This document shows, in pieces, positions 32,705-43,199 of a DNA stretch of 64,000 bases. The stretch is from assembly GCF_033958435.1 (NCBI RefSeq), contig NC_134158.1:9550337-9614336 (forward strand), in the 5' to 3' direction. Within the stretch, counting starts at the first letter, position 1. Every line of letters starts with the position of its first letter. The notes beneath the pieces were generated by a model that saw only the letters and a list, made by a program, of their open reading frames with translations, did not search any database and was not told where the DNA came from. The position numbers and the translations under genes were made by a program. The DNA comes from Carettochelys insculpta. Taxonomy: Eukaryota; Chordata; Testudines; Carettochelyidae.

Positions 32705-33545
32705 CGTCCCCCTGCTGTGGGAGGTGCATTCGCGCAGCGGGGCGGGAGCCGGCGTGTTGGGGGGGCGAGGACACACAGAGAGGTGCCCGGGGAGCCGGCA
32801 CTTCAGCAGGCAGCTGGCAAAGTCCAGTGACTGCATCTCCCCGCCCTGAGGCAGAAAAGGGACCGGGACGTCCTGGCTCCCAGCCAGCCTCCTTTAACCC
32901 CTAGACCCCACTACCATCTTCAGGGGTGCTCCGGGAGGCCCCCCCAGGTTTCTGCCCAGCCGGCTGTCCCCCGACACACGCCGGGGTGGGTGACCAGCCA
33001 TCTTGATTTTACAGGCACACGTCCCCCCTGATTTTTCACATTTCCTGCTGCTCACCCCTGGGCCCGGGAAGCTTGGGGTGTCTTTTTAGGCCAATATACA
33101 GAGCCAGGGGAACTGTGCGCCCTAGAGCCAGGCCAGCACCCCACGGGGTGGAAAGACCTCCAGAGCCAGAGCCAGAGCCAGAAGAGACCTCGAGAGGTCA
33201 CCCAACCCAGGCCCCGGCCTTCCCAGCAGCACTGAGCTCCGTCCCTGGCAGATGCTTTTCAGTCTAACCTGTCCCAGAGCGCTGGAAGGCTGAACCCGCA
33301 ACCTTGGCTTTCCAAGGCTCATGCGCTGACCACTGAGATCGCACCTCACCCCATCCACCCCCCAGCTGCCGGAGCAGGGAGCTGAGCCCTCACTCAGCTG
33401 CCAGTGGGGCAGGCGCTCTGCCAAACTTATAACCCCGAGGTCTTTGCAATGACACTCGCCCCCCACCCCCCGATTCTACCGTCCCCCTCCCGAGAGACAC
33501 GGGAGGCGAACCAGCTGTCAGTGCTCCGAGGCAATGCCTGACATG
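32705..33545. other. Intergenic region between paralogues B and C
   Basis: No gene was recognised. A diverged tRNA-derived SINE piece in reverse sense may lie at about 33285-33350 (GAACCCGCAACCTTGGCTTT, CATGCGCTGACCACTGAGAT). Confidence 0.35.
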
Positions 33546-33758
33546 CAAGTCACGACGTGATCTTCCTGTGTGCTCAAAGGCCCCCTCCCCAGAAGTGGCT
33601 GCATCTCGGCCGTCAGGAACTGATGGCCCTGCTGTGCTATGTGGATGTTATCTGCTGCCCCTCCCCAGAAGTGGCTGCATTTCAGCCAGCAGAGCCTTTC
33701 TGCTGTATCTGGAAACCTTTGGCTCCTGCTTTGCCCCCCCCTTCTGTCTGTGTGCCCA

Positions 33759-33772
33759 GAGGATTAATAAAC
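33759..33772 (+). promoter_or_regulatory. TATA-like box of esterase paralogue C
   Basis: GAGGATTAATAAACC lies about 30 bases before the predicted first exon. It is a one-base variant of the GAGGATAAATA box in A and B. Confidence 0.45.
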
Positions 33773-33789
33773 CGGGGGCTGTTAGTCTC

Positions 33790-33863
33790 CGCAGCTCTCG
33801 CAAGCTGACCTCAGAGCTGCTGTGAAAGCTAAGGAGCTGCAGCTGCCCTGGGGAGAAGGACAG
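33790..33863 (+). other. Predicted non-coding first exon of esterase paralogue C
   Basis: The leader after the TATA-like box ends in the strong donor GGACAG|GTGAGTTTG at 33864. Splicing to 35522 gives a 1.7 kb first intron. The start is estimated. Confidence 0.5.
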
Positions 33864-33984
33864 GTGAGTTTGGGCTGCCAGAGGGGGATCCCCCCCTCCC
33901 CAGCTGTGAGATGGGGAGCAAGGGACTGATTCAGCACTGAAATTGGCCCTCTGCTGGGAATCACCCACCCTATGAGCCGTTGCT

Positions 33985-34800
33985 CAGCTCCAGTGTCAAG
34001 AACAGGGGAGAGAACCCAGGAGTCCTGGCTCCCAGCCCCTCTGCTCCAACCCACCAGACCCTTCCCAGAGCTGGGGAAAGAACCCAGGAGTCCTGCCCCC
34101 CAGCCCTTCTGCTCCAACGCACCAGACGCCTCCCAGAGCTGGGGAGAGAACCCAGGAGTCCTGGCTCCCAGCCCCTCTGCTCCAACCCACCAGATGCCTC
34201 CCAGAGCTGGGGAGAGAACCCAGGAGTCCTGGCTCCCAGCTCCTCTGCTTCAACCCACCCGAACCCTCCCAGAGCTGGGGAGAGAACCCAGGAGTCCTGG
34301 CTCCCAGCCCCTCTGCTGCAACCCACCCAACCCCTCCCAGTGCTGGGGAAAGAACCCAGGAGTCCTGGCTCCCAGCCTCTCTGCTGCAACCCACCAGACC
34401 CTTCCCAGAGCTGGGGAAAGAACCCAGAAGTCCTGGCCCCCAGCCCCTCTGCTGCAACCCACCAGATGCCTCCCAGAGCTGGGGAGAGAACCCAGGAGTC
34501 CTGGCTCCCAGCCCCTCTGCTCCAACCCACCCTACCCCTCCCAGCGCTGGGGAAAGAACCCAGGAGTCCTGGCTCCCAGCTCCTCTGCTTCAACCCACCA
34601 GACCCTTCCCAGAGCTGGGGAAAGAACCCAGAAGTCCTGGCCCCCAGCTCCTCTGCTTCAACCCACCAGACCCTTCCCAGAGCTGGGGAAAGAACCCAGG
34701 AGTCCTGGCTCCCAGCTCCTCTGCTTCAACCCACCAGACCCCTCCCAGTGCTGGGGAAAGAACCCAGGAGTCCTGGCCCCCAGTCACCACACCGCCGCTC
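33985..34800 (-). repeat. 68-bp minisatellite in intron 1 of paralogue C
   Basis: The core GAACCCAGGAGTCCTGGCTC recurs with an exact 68-bp period: TCCTG at 34023, 34091, 34159, 34227, 34295, 34363 and 34431, and on to about 34771, about 12 units. Between cores lie CCAGCCCCTCTGCTCCAACC and CCCTCCCAGAGCTGGGGA. The unit is the reverse sense of a dispersed tRNA-like repeat (GGAGCCAGGACTCCTGGGTT). Units differ by only a few bases. Confidence 0.9.
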
Positions 34801-35212
34801 TAACCACTAGACACTACTCCCCTCTTTGCTGATTCTCGAGGAACAGCTGTAGGGTCCAGGTTTACTGAAGCCCTTTGCCGGGTATAACGCATAGGGACAG
34901 GTTCCTGTTGGGCCAGCTGGGAGAGACCTCGGGACACTTGACAACCACCCCACGCGCTCAGGGGGAGGTTGCTTCCGTGTACCCCAATGTGTGCAGACAA
35001 GGACCGAAACCAGCGCCCCCGGAAGGAAGAAACCCCCTGTCCCATTTCCTGCCCCAGGAGCCAGGCAGTTCCCCACCTTTGGCCTGGATCCTGTCTGGAC
35101 CCCTGCTCTGACCAGAGGCATTTCCAAAGAGGGTTTGGTGCTCCACATCAGCCTCTGTTTCCCACTCCCAGCCTCCCATGTTCTAACCCATAAGACTGGG
35201 AGGGGTGGGGGG

Positions 35213-35262
35213 GTCTAGTGGTTAGAGCAGAGGGCTGGGAGCCAGGACTCCTGGGTTCTACC
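35213..35262 (+). repeat. Dispersed tRNA-like SINE head
   Basis: GTCTAGTGGTTAGAGCAGAG, GCTGGGAGCCAGGACTCCTG, GGTTCTACC. TAGTGGTTAGAGCA fits a pol III A box and GGTTCTA a weak B box. It is the apparent parent sequence of the 68-bp array just upstream. Confidence 0.6.
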
Positions 35263-35530
35263 AGTCGGGGGTGGGGGAGCGTGCTGGTTGCCAGACTGGC
35301 CCTGCCGCGGGGAGCCAGGGCCTCTCGCCCGCGGGGTGAAGGACGCTCCTTGCTGAGCTCGGCCAAAGGCTCGGCTGCAGGGTAACTGACCCGTGGGGCT
35401 GTATTTGCTGAAGGGGATCAAGGACAACAGAGGGAATGGGACGGCTGGGCTCAGAGCAGGTCTGATGACAGCTTATTCCACAGTCCCTTATAACTCCCTC
35501 TGGGGTGGGGGTTCCCTTCCAGCTGCCACC

Positions 35531-38500
35531 ATGCTGGGCCTCCTCCCTGCGCTCCCCTGCCTGCTGATCCTCTCCCTGCCCAGCCCTGGCGCTGGCGCCG
35601 ATGATGATGGCACCGTGGTGCTCACCACCAGCGGCCCCATACGGGGGAAGCGCCTCCCGGGCGGCTCCAACACCGTGACGGCCTTCCTGGGGGTGCCCTA
35701 CGCCGAGCCCCCCGTGGGCGCCTGGCGCTTCCAGAAGCCAGTTCCCCACCGGCCCTGGAGCCGCGTCCTGGAGGCCACCAGCTTCGGCCACGCCTGTGTC
35801 CAGAGTCCGCTCACTGGTATGCCCATAGTTGATGTGTGGATGCCCCGAATGCCGCAGTCCGAGGACTGTCTCTTCCTCAACCTCTGGGTGCCCCATCCCC
35901 AGCCCCCTGAACCGGTCCCCGTCCTCGTCTGGATCCACGGCGGGGGGTACATGATAGGTAGCAGCTGCGTCAGCCTCTACGATGGCCGCTCCTTAGCCGC
36001 CACCGAGAAGGTGATCGTGGCCTCCATGAACTACCGGCTGGGGGCCCTGGGCTTCCTCTCCCTGCCCCCGGCCGCCCCAGGCAACGCGGGCCTGTGGGAT
36101 CAACAGCTGGCCCTGCGCTGGCTGTGGGACAATGCGGCCGCCTTCGGCGGGGACCCAGCCCGCTTGATGCTCTTCGGCCAGAGCGCCGGGGCCGCCTTGG
36201 TCGGCTTCCACCTCCTCTCCCCAAAGAGCCGGCAGCTGATCGCCCGGGCCGTGCTGCAGAGCGGAGCCGCTGTGGCCCCGTGGGCTTGGGTGCCACCTGC
36301 CACGGCCCAGGAGCGAGGCCGGAAGCTGGCCCAAGTGATGGGTTGCAGTGAAGGCAACGACACGGCCCTGGTGGGCTGCCTGCAAGGGATGGACCTCAAG
36401 GAATTCCCCAAACAAGAGCTCTTGGTCTTGGACCACAAGGGGCTATTTTCCATCGCCTTTGTGCCAACGCTGGATGGGGATTTCCTCCCTGACATTCCTT
36501 CGAGGATGCTGCACGCTGGGCCCCGCCAGCCTCTGCCCATCCTAACTGGCTTCACTGCCAACGAAGGGACCTTCCTGTTGAAATTCAGCCCTCTTGGCTT
36601 CAGCTTGGAGAACATCAGCAACATCAACCAGGAGCATCTGCTGCAGGTGGTCAGGCTGACACTGCCTGGGACTCCAGAAAACACCCTCCTGGCCCTGGCT
36701 GAACGGTACAGCCAGGAGAGGCGGGACGAGAACCGGTTCTTACAGGCCATGGACCATATCATCAGTGACCACAGCTTCGTGTGCCCGGTCGCCGAGGTGG
36801 CTGGGCAAGCGGCAGAGGCTGGCAGCCCCGTGTACACCTACCACTTTGCCCACCGCTCTCTCCACTTGCCTCTGCCGGAGTGGGTGGGGGTGCCCCATGG
36901 CGCCGAGGTGCCCTACCTCTTTGGCACACTACAAGTCATGCAAGGAGCCAATTACACAGTCCCGGAGGCTGATGCGAGCCTGAGTCGCAGGCTGATGCGG
37001 TACTGGCGGAGTTTGCCAGGAGTGGGTAAGGGAACCCCCCAGACCTCGCTTGTGCCCCTGAACCCGAACAGCCCCCAGGGTCAAACCATGCAAGCGAGGG
37101 TCCCCCTGGAGCCAGTGGGCCAGAACATGGTCTACCAGCCTCGTCTCCGAAAAGCTCCTTTTCCAATATATCTGGTATGTTTGTAGAAAGAGCCCAGACT
37201 AGAGGTTCAACCTGTAGCTAAGGGTATGTCTGGGCCACATCAACCTGGTCACGGTTGACGGACAACTTGTACAACACCTTGTACAATATTGCAAGTAGTA
37301 GAAGACCATCAACCTCTACAGAGACGGCCAGATTAGCTAGAATTGCATAGCTACCCACCTAGAGTAGACCAACCCTTAAACTGCAGCCACTGGCTGGTTT
37401 CTATGCCCCCATCTAGCCCCCCAAAAACCTTCCAATTCTTCCTTTTCCCATCTCCTCCCTGCAAAAAAGACAAAAGAAAGTCTTTGCGCGCCCCCCCCCC
37501 CCCATCATTGTTCTCAGAAATCTATTACAAATTGTGTCTGAGATGACCCAAGGTAGACCCATTCACTCCCAGGTTAGGGCGAGCCACTTTCCCTCTTGTC
37601 TCACCTGCCCAAGTTCTTGCCCGTTCCACCTCATTCATGTCTGTGCAGTCATCCATCCAACGGGGCACAGACTGTGAGAGCAAACATAGGGAAACCCCCA
37701 ATTGAGCAGCTTTGCAGCTTGACTCCCAATGACCCCTGCATGGCTCTCCTTGGATGGCTATGTAAATTAGCCCTGGAGCTCCTCCCACCTCCCCATATCA
37801 GTCCAGAGATTGGGAAGAAGGTAGCCTCCAGTCCCCTGCTTCCCCCCCTCAGGGGGAGACAAAGAACTGGGGTTACCACAGGCTGCCTCAGTCATCTTCA
37901 ACACAGGGCCAACATCACTTGGGTTCACCTTGGAGGCAGGCCAGCGGGAAGCCATCTTAACTGTGGGCAACCTCTGGCTTCTCCTTCCTTGGGAACATTG
38001 GGAGGTGCTGGCCATCTTTTCGACAGGCAGCCTGCCTTGCCAGTATGACAGCCATGATAACTCTGGGCAGCCTGTAGCTTCAATCCCTTTGAGACCATTA
38101 GAAAGAAGCGTCCATCTTTAGTGAGGGAAGCATATGGCTTTTCCCTGGGTGGAAGGACACCCAGCAGCAGATATCTTAACTGAGGGCAAAGTCTGGCTTT
38201 AGCCTCCTTCCCACCCCAGTGTCTCCTCTCTGGGCTCTCATGTTTCCACACTTCTATACATATCATATGATACATATCTCATGGACAGGACCTCCAGAGG
38301 ACATTGTGGCCGGCCTCTTACCCTCACAGCTAGACCTATCACCATCCCCGACAGATTATTTTTTTAAATCTAGTTGCCCCAGACTGCTAAAGCCCCCTCT
38401 CAAGGATTGAACACAGAACGCAGGCCGTGGGAAAGTAGCAGCCTGGTGAATAAGCCCATTGACCTGCTAGACCCAAGGTTGTGCGCTCAAGCCTGGAAGG

Positions 38501-41500
38501 GGCCCTTTAGGGATCTGGGGCAAATAAATCTGAAAACCAGTCCTGGTGGTGATAGGCCCTGCTATAGGGCAGAGGACTGACTTGATAACCTCTGAAGAGC
38601 TCTACAAGATTGGCATATCTCCCTGGGCTTGCAAGGCTGATGCTCTAACCATGGAACTGTGCTGCCTGCATGGTCTGAGAGCACCACCACTTTCCCCAAG
38701 GGTAGTATGTGGTACTGTACAGAGAGACACCCTGAGTAATAATCTGTCAAGGAGGAGGTGACAATTTTGACGCCTGCATTTGGGGCTCAGCCTATTCTCC
38801 TACCATCCATGGGACATGTTGAATTTCCCCTCAGGAGCCCCACAGGGTCGGGAAGCCAGGAGGAGGTGTGGCCTCTCTACAACTCCACTGAGCACAACTT
38901 CGCCCACCTCGCCACCGAGCCGCTCCGGGTGGAGGTCACGTCGCCTGTCCAGGACTGCGGCTTCCTGGCTTCGCTGCTGACAGAGGAGCCCAGCCCCGCA
39001 GGTGAGCATTGAGAAGGGAAAGAACTCAGCTCGTGCTTCCTGGGCCAACCAGGTCCTCCAACCTGGGGCAAGGTTAGAGTGGGCGCCTTCTAGGGGGGTG
39101 CTGTTCCCTGCACACTGCAGCCAGCCAGTCTTCTAGAGCAGGGGTCAGCAAACTTATGTTGGGCCCCGCTTTTTGGTCCTACCTTCCCCGCAACCTAGGA
39201 TGCAGCTGGGGGCGCGTGCTGGCCAGGGGCTCTTCCTGGCCGCAGAGGTGGCACAAGGGGCCTGGGACCACTGTGGACCCCATGTGCCATGCCAGGACTC
39301 TCCCCAGCTGGCCCCGTCTCCCGCGGCCGGGAACCAGCCGCCTGGGCCCAGCAGCCAGGCAGGTGCCACCGGTACACTGATTGGCTCCTCTCCGCCCCAC
39401 CCCGCGTTGTCAGGCCTCTGAGGCAGCGGCAGAGGGCTGGCAATGCAGCAGAAGCCGGGGTCGGAAGAATCCCGAGCAGTGTTACAGAAAAGGACCTGGG
39501 AGTTGTAGTGGATGAGAAGCTGGACGTGAGTCGACAGTGTGCCGGTGTAGTAGCCAAGAAGGCTAATGGCATATTAGGTTGCATCAAGAGGAGCGTTGCC
39601 AGTAGATCCAGAGAAGTGATCGTTCCTCTTTGTTCGGCTTTGGTGAGGCTGCATCTGGAGTACTGTGTCCAGTTCTGGGCCCCCAGTTACAGGAAGGATG
39701 TGGAGACACTGGAGAGGGGCCAGCGAAGGGCGACCAAAATAATTCGGGGGCTGGAGCATATGACTTATGAAGAAAGGCTGAGGGAATTGGGACTGTTTAG
39801 TCTGCAGAAGAGAAGACTGAGGGGGGGACTTGATAACAGCCTTCAACTCACTGAAGGGAGGCTGCAAAGAGGCTGGAGAGAGGCTGTTCACAGTGGTCAT
39901 GGATGGCAGAACACGGAACAATGGTCTCAAGTTGCGGTTGGGAAGGTCCAGGTTGAACATGAGGAAAAACTTTTTCACTAGGAGGGTGGTGAAGCATTGG
40001 AATGGTCCACCCAGGGCAGTGGGGGAGTCTCCATCCCTGGAGGTGTTTGAGTCTCACCTCGACAAAGCCCTGGCGGGGCTGATCTGATGGGTTTGGTCCT
40101 GCTTAGAGCAGGGGGCTGGACTTGGTGGCTTGTTAGGTCTCTTCCAGCTCTATTGTACTACGACAACATCCACATGCACAGAAATTTCGGTGAGGCTCCT
40201 AGGGAAGAAAAAAGTAAGAAAATGAGTCTGTAGAATGTCAGCCCTGGGCTAGTCCCTCGCCAGGCCAGCGTGATTGGGTCCCAGCTTTCGGCTCGTGGGC
40301 GAACACTCGTAAGAGGGACTCTAAACGCCCATTAAAAATCCATGTGAACATCTCGGAGAGGTCCCTGGGGCTCCTAACGCCGGGAAGAAGCAGCAGCCGG
40401 CAGTGCTGCTTTGGAAAGGTGAGCGAACCTTGGGTTGGGCAGAGTTAAAGGCTGGGGGCAGTCTGGGTCCGTGAGCGGGAGGGAGGGTTCAAATCTGGTG
40501 GCGGGTTGGGTCCGTGGGTGGCGGGGTCAGGCTGCTGCAGGCTGGGGTTGTGGGGCCGGCAGGGGGTCAGGCTGCGGGGGTCTGGGTGTGGGGCTGGCAG
40601 GGAGGTCTGGCTGTGGGGGTCTGGCTGAGGGGCCAGCAGGGGGGTCTGGGTTCTGGCTGCGGGCCAGCAGAAGGGTCTGGCTGTGGGGCCAGCAGAGGGG
40701 TCTGGCTGTGGGGTTCAGGCTGTGGGCCAGCGGAGGGGTCTGGCTGAGGGGCCAGCAGCGGGGTCTGGGTTCTGGCTGCGGGCCAGCAGAGGGGTCTGGC
40801 TGTGGGGCCAGCAGAGGGGTCTGGCTGTGGGGTTCAGGCTGTGGGCCAGCGGAGGGGTCTGGCTGAGGGACCAGCAGGGGGGTCTGGCTGCAGGGTTCAG
40901 GCTGCCGGCCGGCAGAGGTGTCTGGCTGTGGGGCCGGCAGGGGGGGCTGGCTATGGGGTTCAGGCTGCGGGCTGATGGAGGGGTCTGGCTGCAGGGTTCA
41001 GGCTATGAGGCTGACAGAGGGGTCTGGCTGCGGGGTTCAGGCTGCAGGCCGGCAGGGGGTTCTGGCTATGGAGCCGGCAGAGGGGTCTGGCTGTGGGGCC
41101 AGCAGGGAGGTCTGGCTGCGGGGTTCAGGCTGTGGGCAGGTGGAGGAGTCTGGCTGCAGCACGTTGGGGCTGCGGGGCTGGCTGGGGGTGGTCAGACTAC
41201 GGGGGGGTTGGAGCTGCGGGGAGGGGGTTACACTCATATCAGCAGGAGAGTTCACTCGTCGAGCGAATTAAGGTGGGTATGTGTGCCCCTCCTTTAACTG
41301 AGTGCTCAGAAATAAACTCCTGGTTTAAGGAGGAATTCATGTGTACCTGCAGCAAAAACAGTCCCAGGTGTCAACACTTTCAATGAGCCAGAGAGTGCTT
41401 CGTACACCCAAAGCCTTTTTATCTGGTTGGGCCAAGAGCCTGTCGCACCCCCAACCAAACACCCAGCAGCCCCCCTGCTGTTTAAAGAGCCCGCCCCCCT

Positions 41501-42813
41501 CCACCACTTCTCCGGCGCTCCCGGGCGAAGTTAAACGAAAGAGCAAACAAAAGACCAACATCGTTGCATGACAAGACAAAGCCGAACTCTCTTGCGAAGC
41601 TGAACAAAGGGGCTGGCCCGGTCAAAGCTCCCATCTCTTGCCCCCGCTCGGAGGTCTTAGCAAAAGTGAGTCCCAGCTTGCTCAGGCTGGGAGAGGCAGG
41701 TAGCATGAGTGGGACCCTGGAAATAACTGCAGTGCTCCTAGGGGACGGCAGACACCTAGGGGGCGGGAGGGCTGGCAGCACAGCTCAGCAGAGCCTAGAG
41801 AGGCTGTGGGGAGGCAGCGGAGGGCCACCGTGGGGGGAACTGATTGTGCTGCACCCCCCTCGGGGCGCGCAGCCCCCCAGTTTGTGCCCCGCTATTCTAG
41901 AGCGGGGGGTCCCAACCCTCAGTCACAGGGCACACTCCAGAGATGAGCCATCCCCCTTTTTACCGCTGTCGCGACTGCTCAGGAACAGCATGTTTCCTAG
42001 GGTGGTGCTCCTATTAGAGAGGTTTGCAGCACAGCAGGGCATGCAATGAGCTAAACGGGGAGCAAAGGCGTTAACATTTCCCACCCACCGCCGCCCAGGC
42101 CGCCTCGGACGGCAAGCACAGGCTCCTTTTCCAAAGCTGCTCAGCGCCCTGTGAGGGATGCTCGGTAAAGGAGTAACCGCGGGACGCAGCTTCCCTCCCT
42201 GACAGCCCGGTGGAGCCAGGTCATGGCCTTTAAACCGTGTCCCAGCTGCCCTCCCTCGCCCTTGCCATGGCAGGGAGAGGGGATGGGCTCCCCACCAGTT
42301 CCCACAGGCCTCCTGGAGCGAACGGGGCCCTGGGGGTTGGCATTTCCCCTTATGGGGGTGGGAAATTGAGGAACCCTGCACCCTCTGGGACTCAGGCAGC
42401 CTTGCTGCATGAGCCCCAGCTGGTGTGGGGTGATCAGTTTTGCCCCTTGGTGGCTCTGCCGAGAGCCCCGGGGAGGAGGAATTAATGAAATTTCATGGCA
42501 CACTCGGACAATTTTCACGGCCCACTCGCAGACAGCCGCTGTCCTAGCTCCCAGGAGGGACTACATCCTTGCGTCCCGTTCCCTCTCTTCCCAAGGGAGC
42601 GTGGGACCCTCCAGACCCCTGTGGGGAGCGCTCCCCTCCCTCCAAGTCTTCAGACCCCACCTGCTCTGGGTCAACCTCAGACTCGAGCCCACTTTGTGGT
42701 TGCTGGGACCTTTTTGGTGAGATAACGACATCTGTGTTTCAGCCCCAGCCGAGAGCCCCAGAACAGCCAACCACTCAAAGGAGAAGGAACAGGAGGATGA
42801 GAAGGAGAACTAA
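35531..42813 (+). CDS. Cholinesterase-like type-B carboxylesterase, paralogue C (triad intact, 3' frameshift)
   Basis: Seen: a large exon 35531-37025, the 167-nt exon 38835-39001 and a probable last exon 42743-42813. The start lies eight bases after the acceptor CCCTTCCAG, and residues 1-24 form a signal peptide. The catalytic set is complete: HGGGY, GQSAG (Ser218), Glu345 in ANEGT and His456 in GVPHG. Trp is kept at the choline-binding position (DVWMPR), unlike A (Tyr) and B (Phe). One G is missing at about 37006, where paralogues read TGGGCGG and this copy TGGCGG. The large exon therefore ends in phase 1 instead of 2, and the next exon is read out of frame to TGA at 38978-38980, giving 546 residues. 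With that base present all three exons would be in phase. Either the gene has lost its natural C-terminus or the base is an assembly error. Inferred: this is the most cholinesterase-like of the three, with function uncertain. Confidence 0.8.
37940..38200 (+). repeat. GCCATCTT repeat in intron 2 of paralogue C
   Basis: AAGCCATCTTAACTGTGGGC, TGGCCATCTTTTCGACAGGC, CAGCCATGATAACTCTGGGC and GCGTCCATCTTTAGTGAGGG recur about every 55-60 bp. This is the counterpart of 27240-27720 in the same intron of paralogue B. Confidence 0.7.
38430..38610 (+). mobile_element. tRNA-derived SINE (Cry-like)
   Basis: TTGACCTGCTAGACCCAAGG and TTGTGCGCTCAAGCCTGGAA form the tRNA-related part, then CCCTTTAGGGATCTGGGGCA. 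The tail GGCCCTGCTATAGGGCAGAG with CTTGATAACCTCTGAAGAGC copies a CR1-type 3' end. Confidence 0.65.
38835..39001 (+). CDS. 167-nt exon of esterase paralogue C
   Basis: The acceptor is TTCCCCTCAG and the donor CCGCAG|GTGAGC. In the frame used by the paralogues it encodes [20 protein letters not shown] and the conserved Cys in [11 protein letters not shown]. That reading frame is intact here, so the damage lies only in the previous exon. Confidence 0.75.
39139..39200 (+). mobile_element. Left end of a hAT-type element
   Basis: CAGGGGTCAGCAAACTTATG, then TTGGGCCCCGCTTTTTGG, resembles hAT ends. The right end was not found. Confidence 0.4.
39440..40165 (+). mobile_element. CR1 LINE fragment
   Basis: The frame runs [40 protein letters not shown] and [12 protein letters not shown], then shifts. 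The tail GGGGGCTGGACTTGGTGGC ends at about 40160. It lies in intron 3 of paralogue C. Confidence 0.9.
40500..41215 (+). repeat. G-rich minisatellite in intron 3 of paralogue C
   Basis: The phrase GGGGTCTGGCTGTGGGGCCA, then GCAGA, repeats about every 25-60 bp with variants (GGTTCAGGCTGTGGGCCAGC). G runs on the plus strand are frequent. Open frames rich in Gly, Cys and Trp through it are repeat artefacts. Confidence 0.8.
41903..42541 (+). mobile_element. hAT-like non-autonomous element, second copy
   Basis: It shares interior phrases with the element at 61350-62004: GGTGGCTCTGCCGAGAGCCC against CTCTGCCAAGAGC, and CATGGCACACTCGGACAATT against GTGGCACACTTTGACCATT. The left end GGGGTCCCAACCCTCAGTCA is similar too. 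The borders are approximate. Confidence 0.5.
42743..42813 (+). CDS. Probable terminal coding exon of esterase paralogue C
   Basis: The acceptor TCTGTGTTTCAG ends at 42742. In the ancestral phase the exon reads [20 protein letters not shown], then E-N and TAA, a charged tail. Its phase fits the donor at 39002. No AATAAA follows; AATAGA at 43066, followed by a GT-rich stretch, may serve as a weak signal. The tail is unlike that of paralogue B, so this exon is less certain. Confidence 0.45.
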
Positions 42814-43199
42814 GCACCACGGAGGAAGCCAGGACCTTCAGCAGCCAACACCAGCTGCCTTCTCAAGGGAATAATTCCCCCCGTCTGGCCACTAGATGGA
42901 AACATCAGCCTAGGCACTTCACATTAACTACCTCTCCTTGCAGTATGTCATTCACGCATTACGAGTCACTGTGGGATGTAGATCCCCTGCTAAGTCAACA
43001 CGGTGCTGCTGGTGAACGAGGGAGATCATGCTGGAACCCGAGCTGTGTGGAGGCCTGTTGGGGTCAATAGATGCTTTCTTTCAGAAACGCCAGTTGTTGT
43101 TATTATTGTTGGTTGTGTGGGTGACAAAGTGAGATCAGGGCCCCATTGTGCTAGGCTTCGGAGAGCAGTGGTGGCCAAAAGCAACTGAACAGATCGCCA

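Noticed and set aside
29711..32836. Many 100-180-codon frames on both strands rich in Gly, Arg, Ala and Pro
   Set aside because: They are readings of the 79-bp minisatellite. No start context, splice frame or protein character supports them.
29500..34800. CRISPR array
   Set aside because: The direct repeats have no unique spacers of constant size, no cas genes exist, and the DNA is vertebrate.
33972..34832. 286- and 276-codon Pro/Ser-rich open frames
   Set aside because: They run through the 68-bp array in two plus frames, and similar frames exist on the minus strand. A 68-bp period with few stops explains them all.
40435..41297. Gly/Cys/Trp-rich frames resembling a keratin-like repeat protein
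   Set aside because: They lie fully inside a G-rich minisatellite in an intron, shift between frames and have no signal or promoter.
42569..42874. Alternative frame of the last exon of paralogue C (Arg-rich)
   Set aside because: Its phase does not fit the donor at 39002 in the ancestral frame; the other frame ends neatly after a charged tail.
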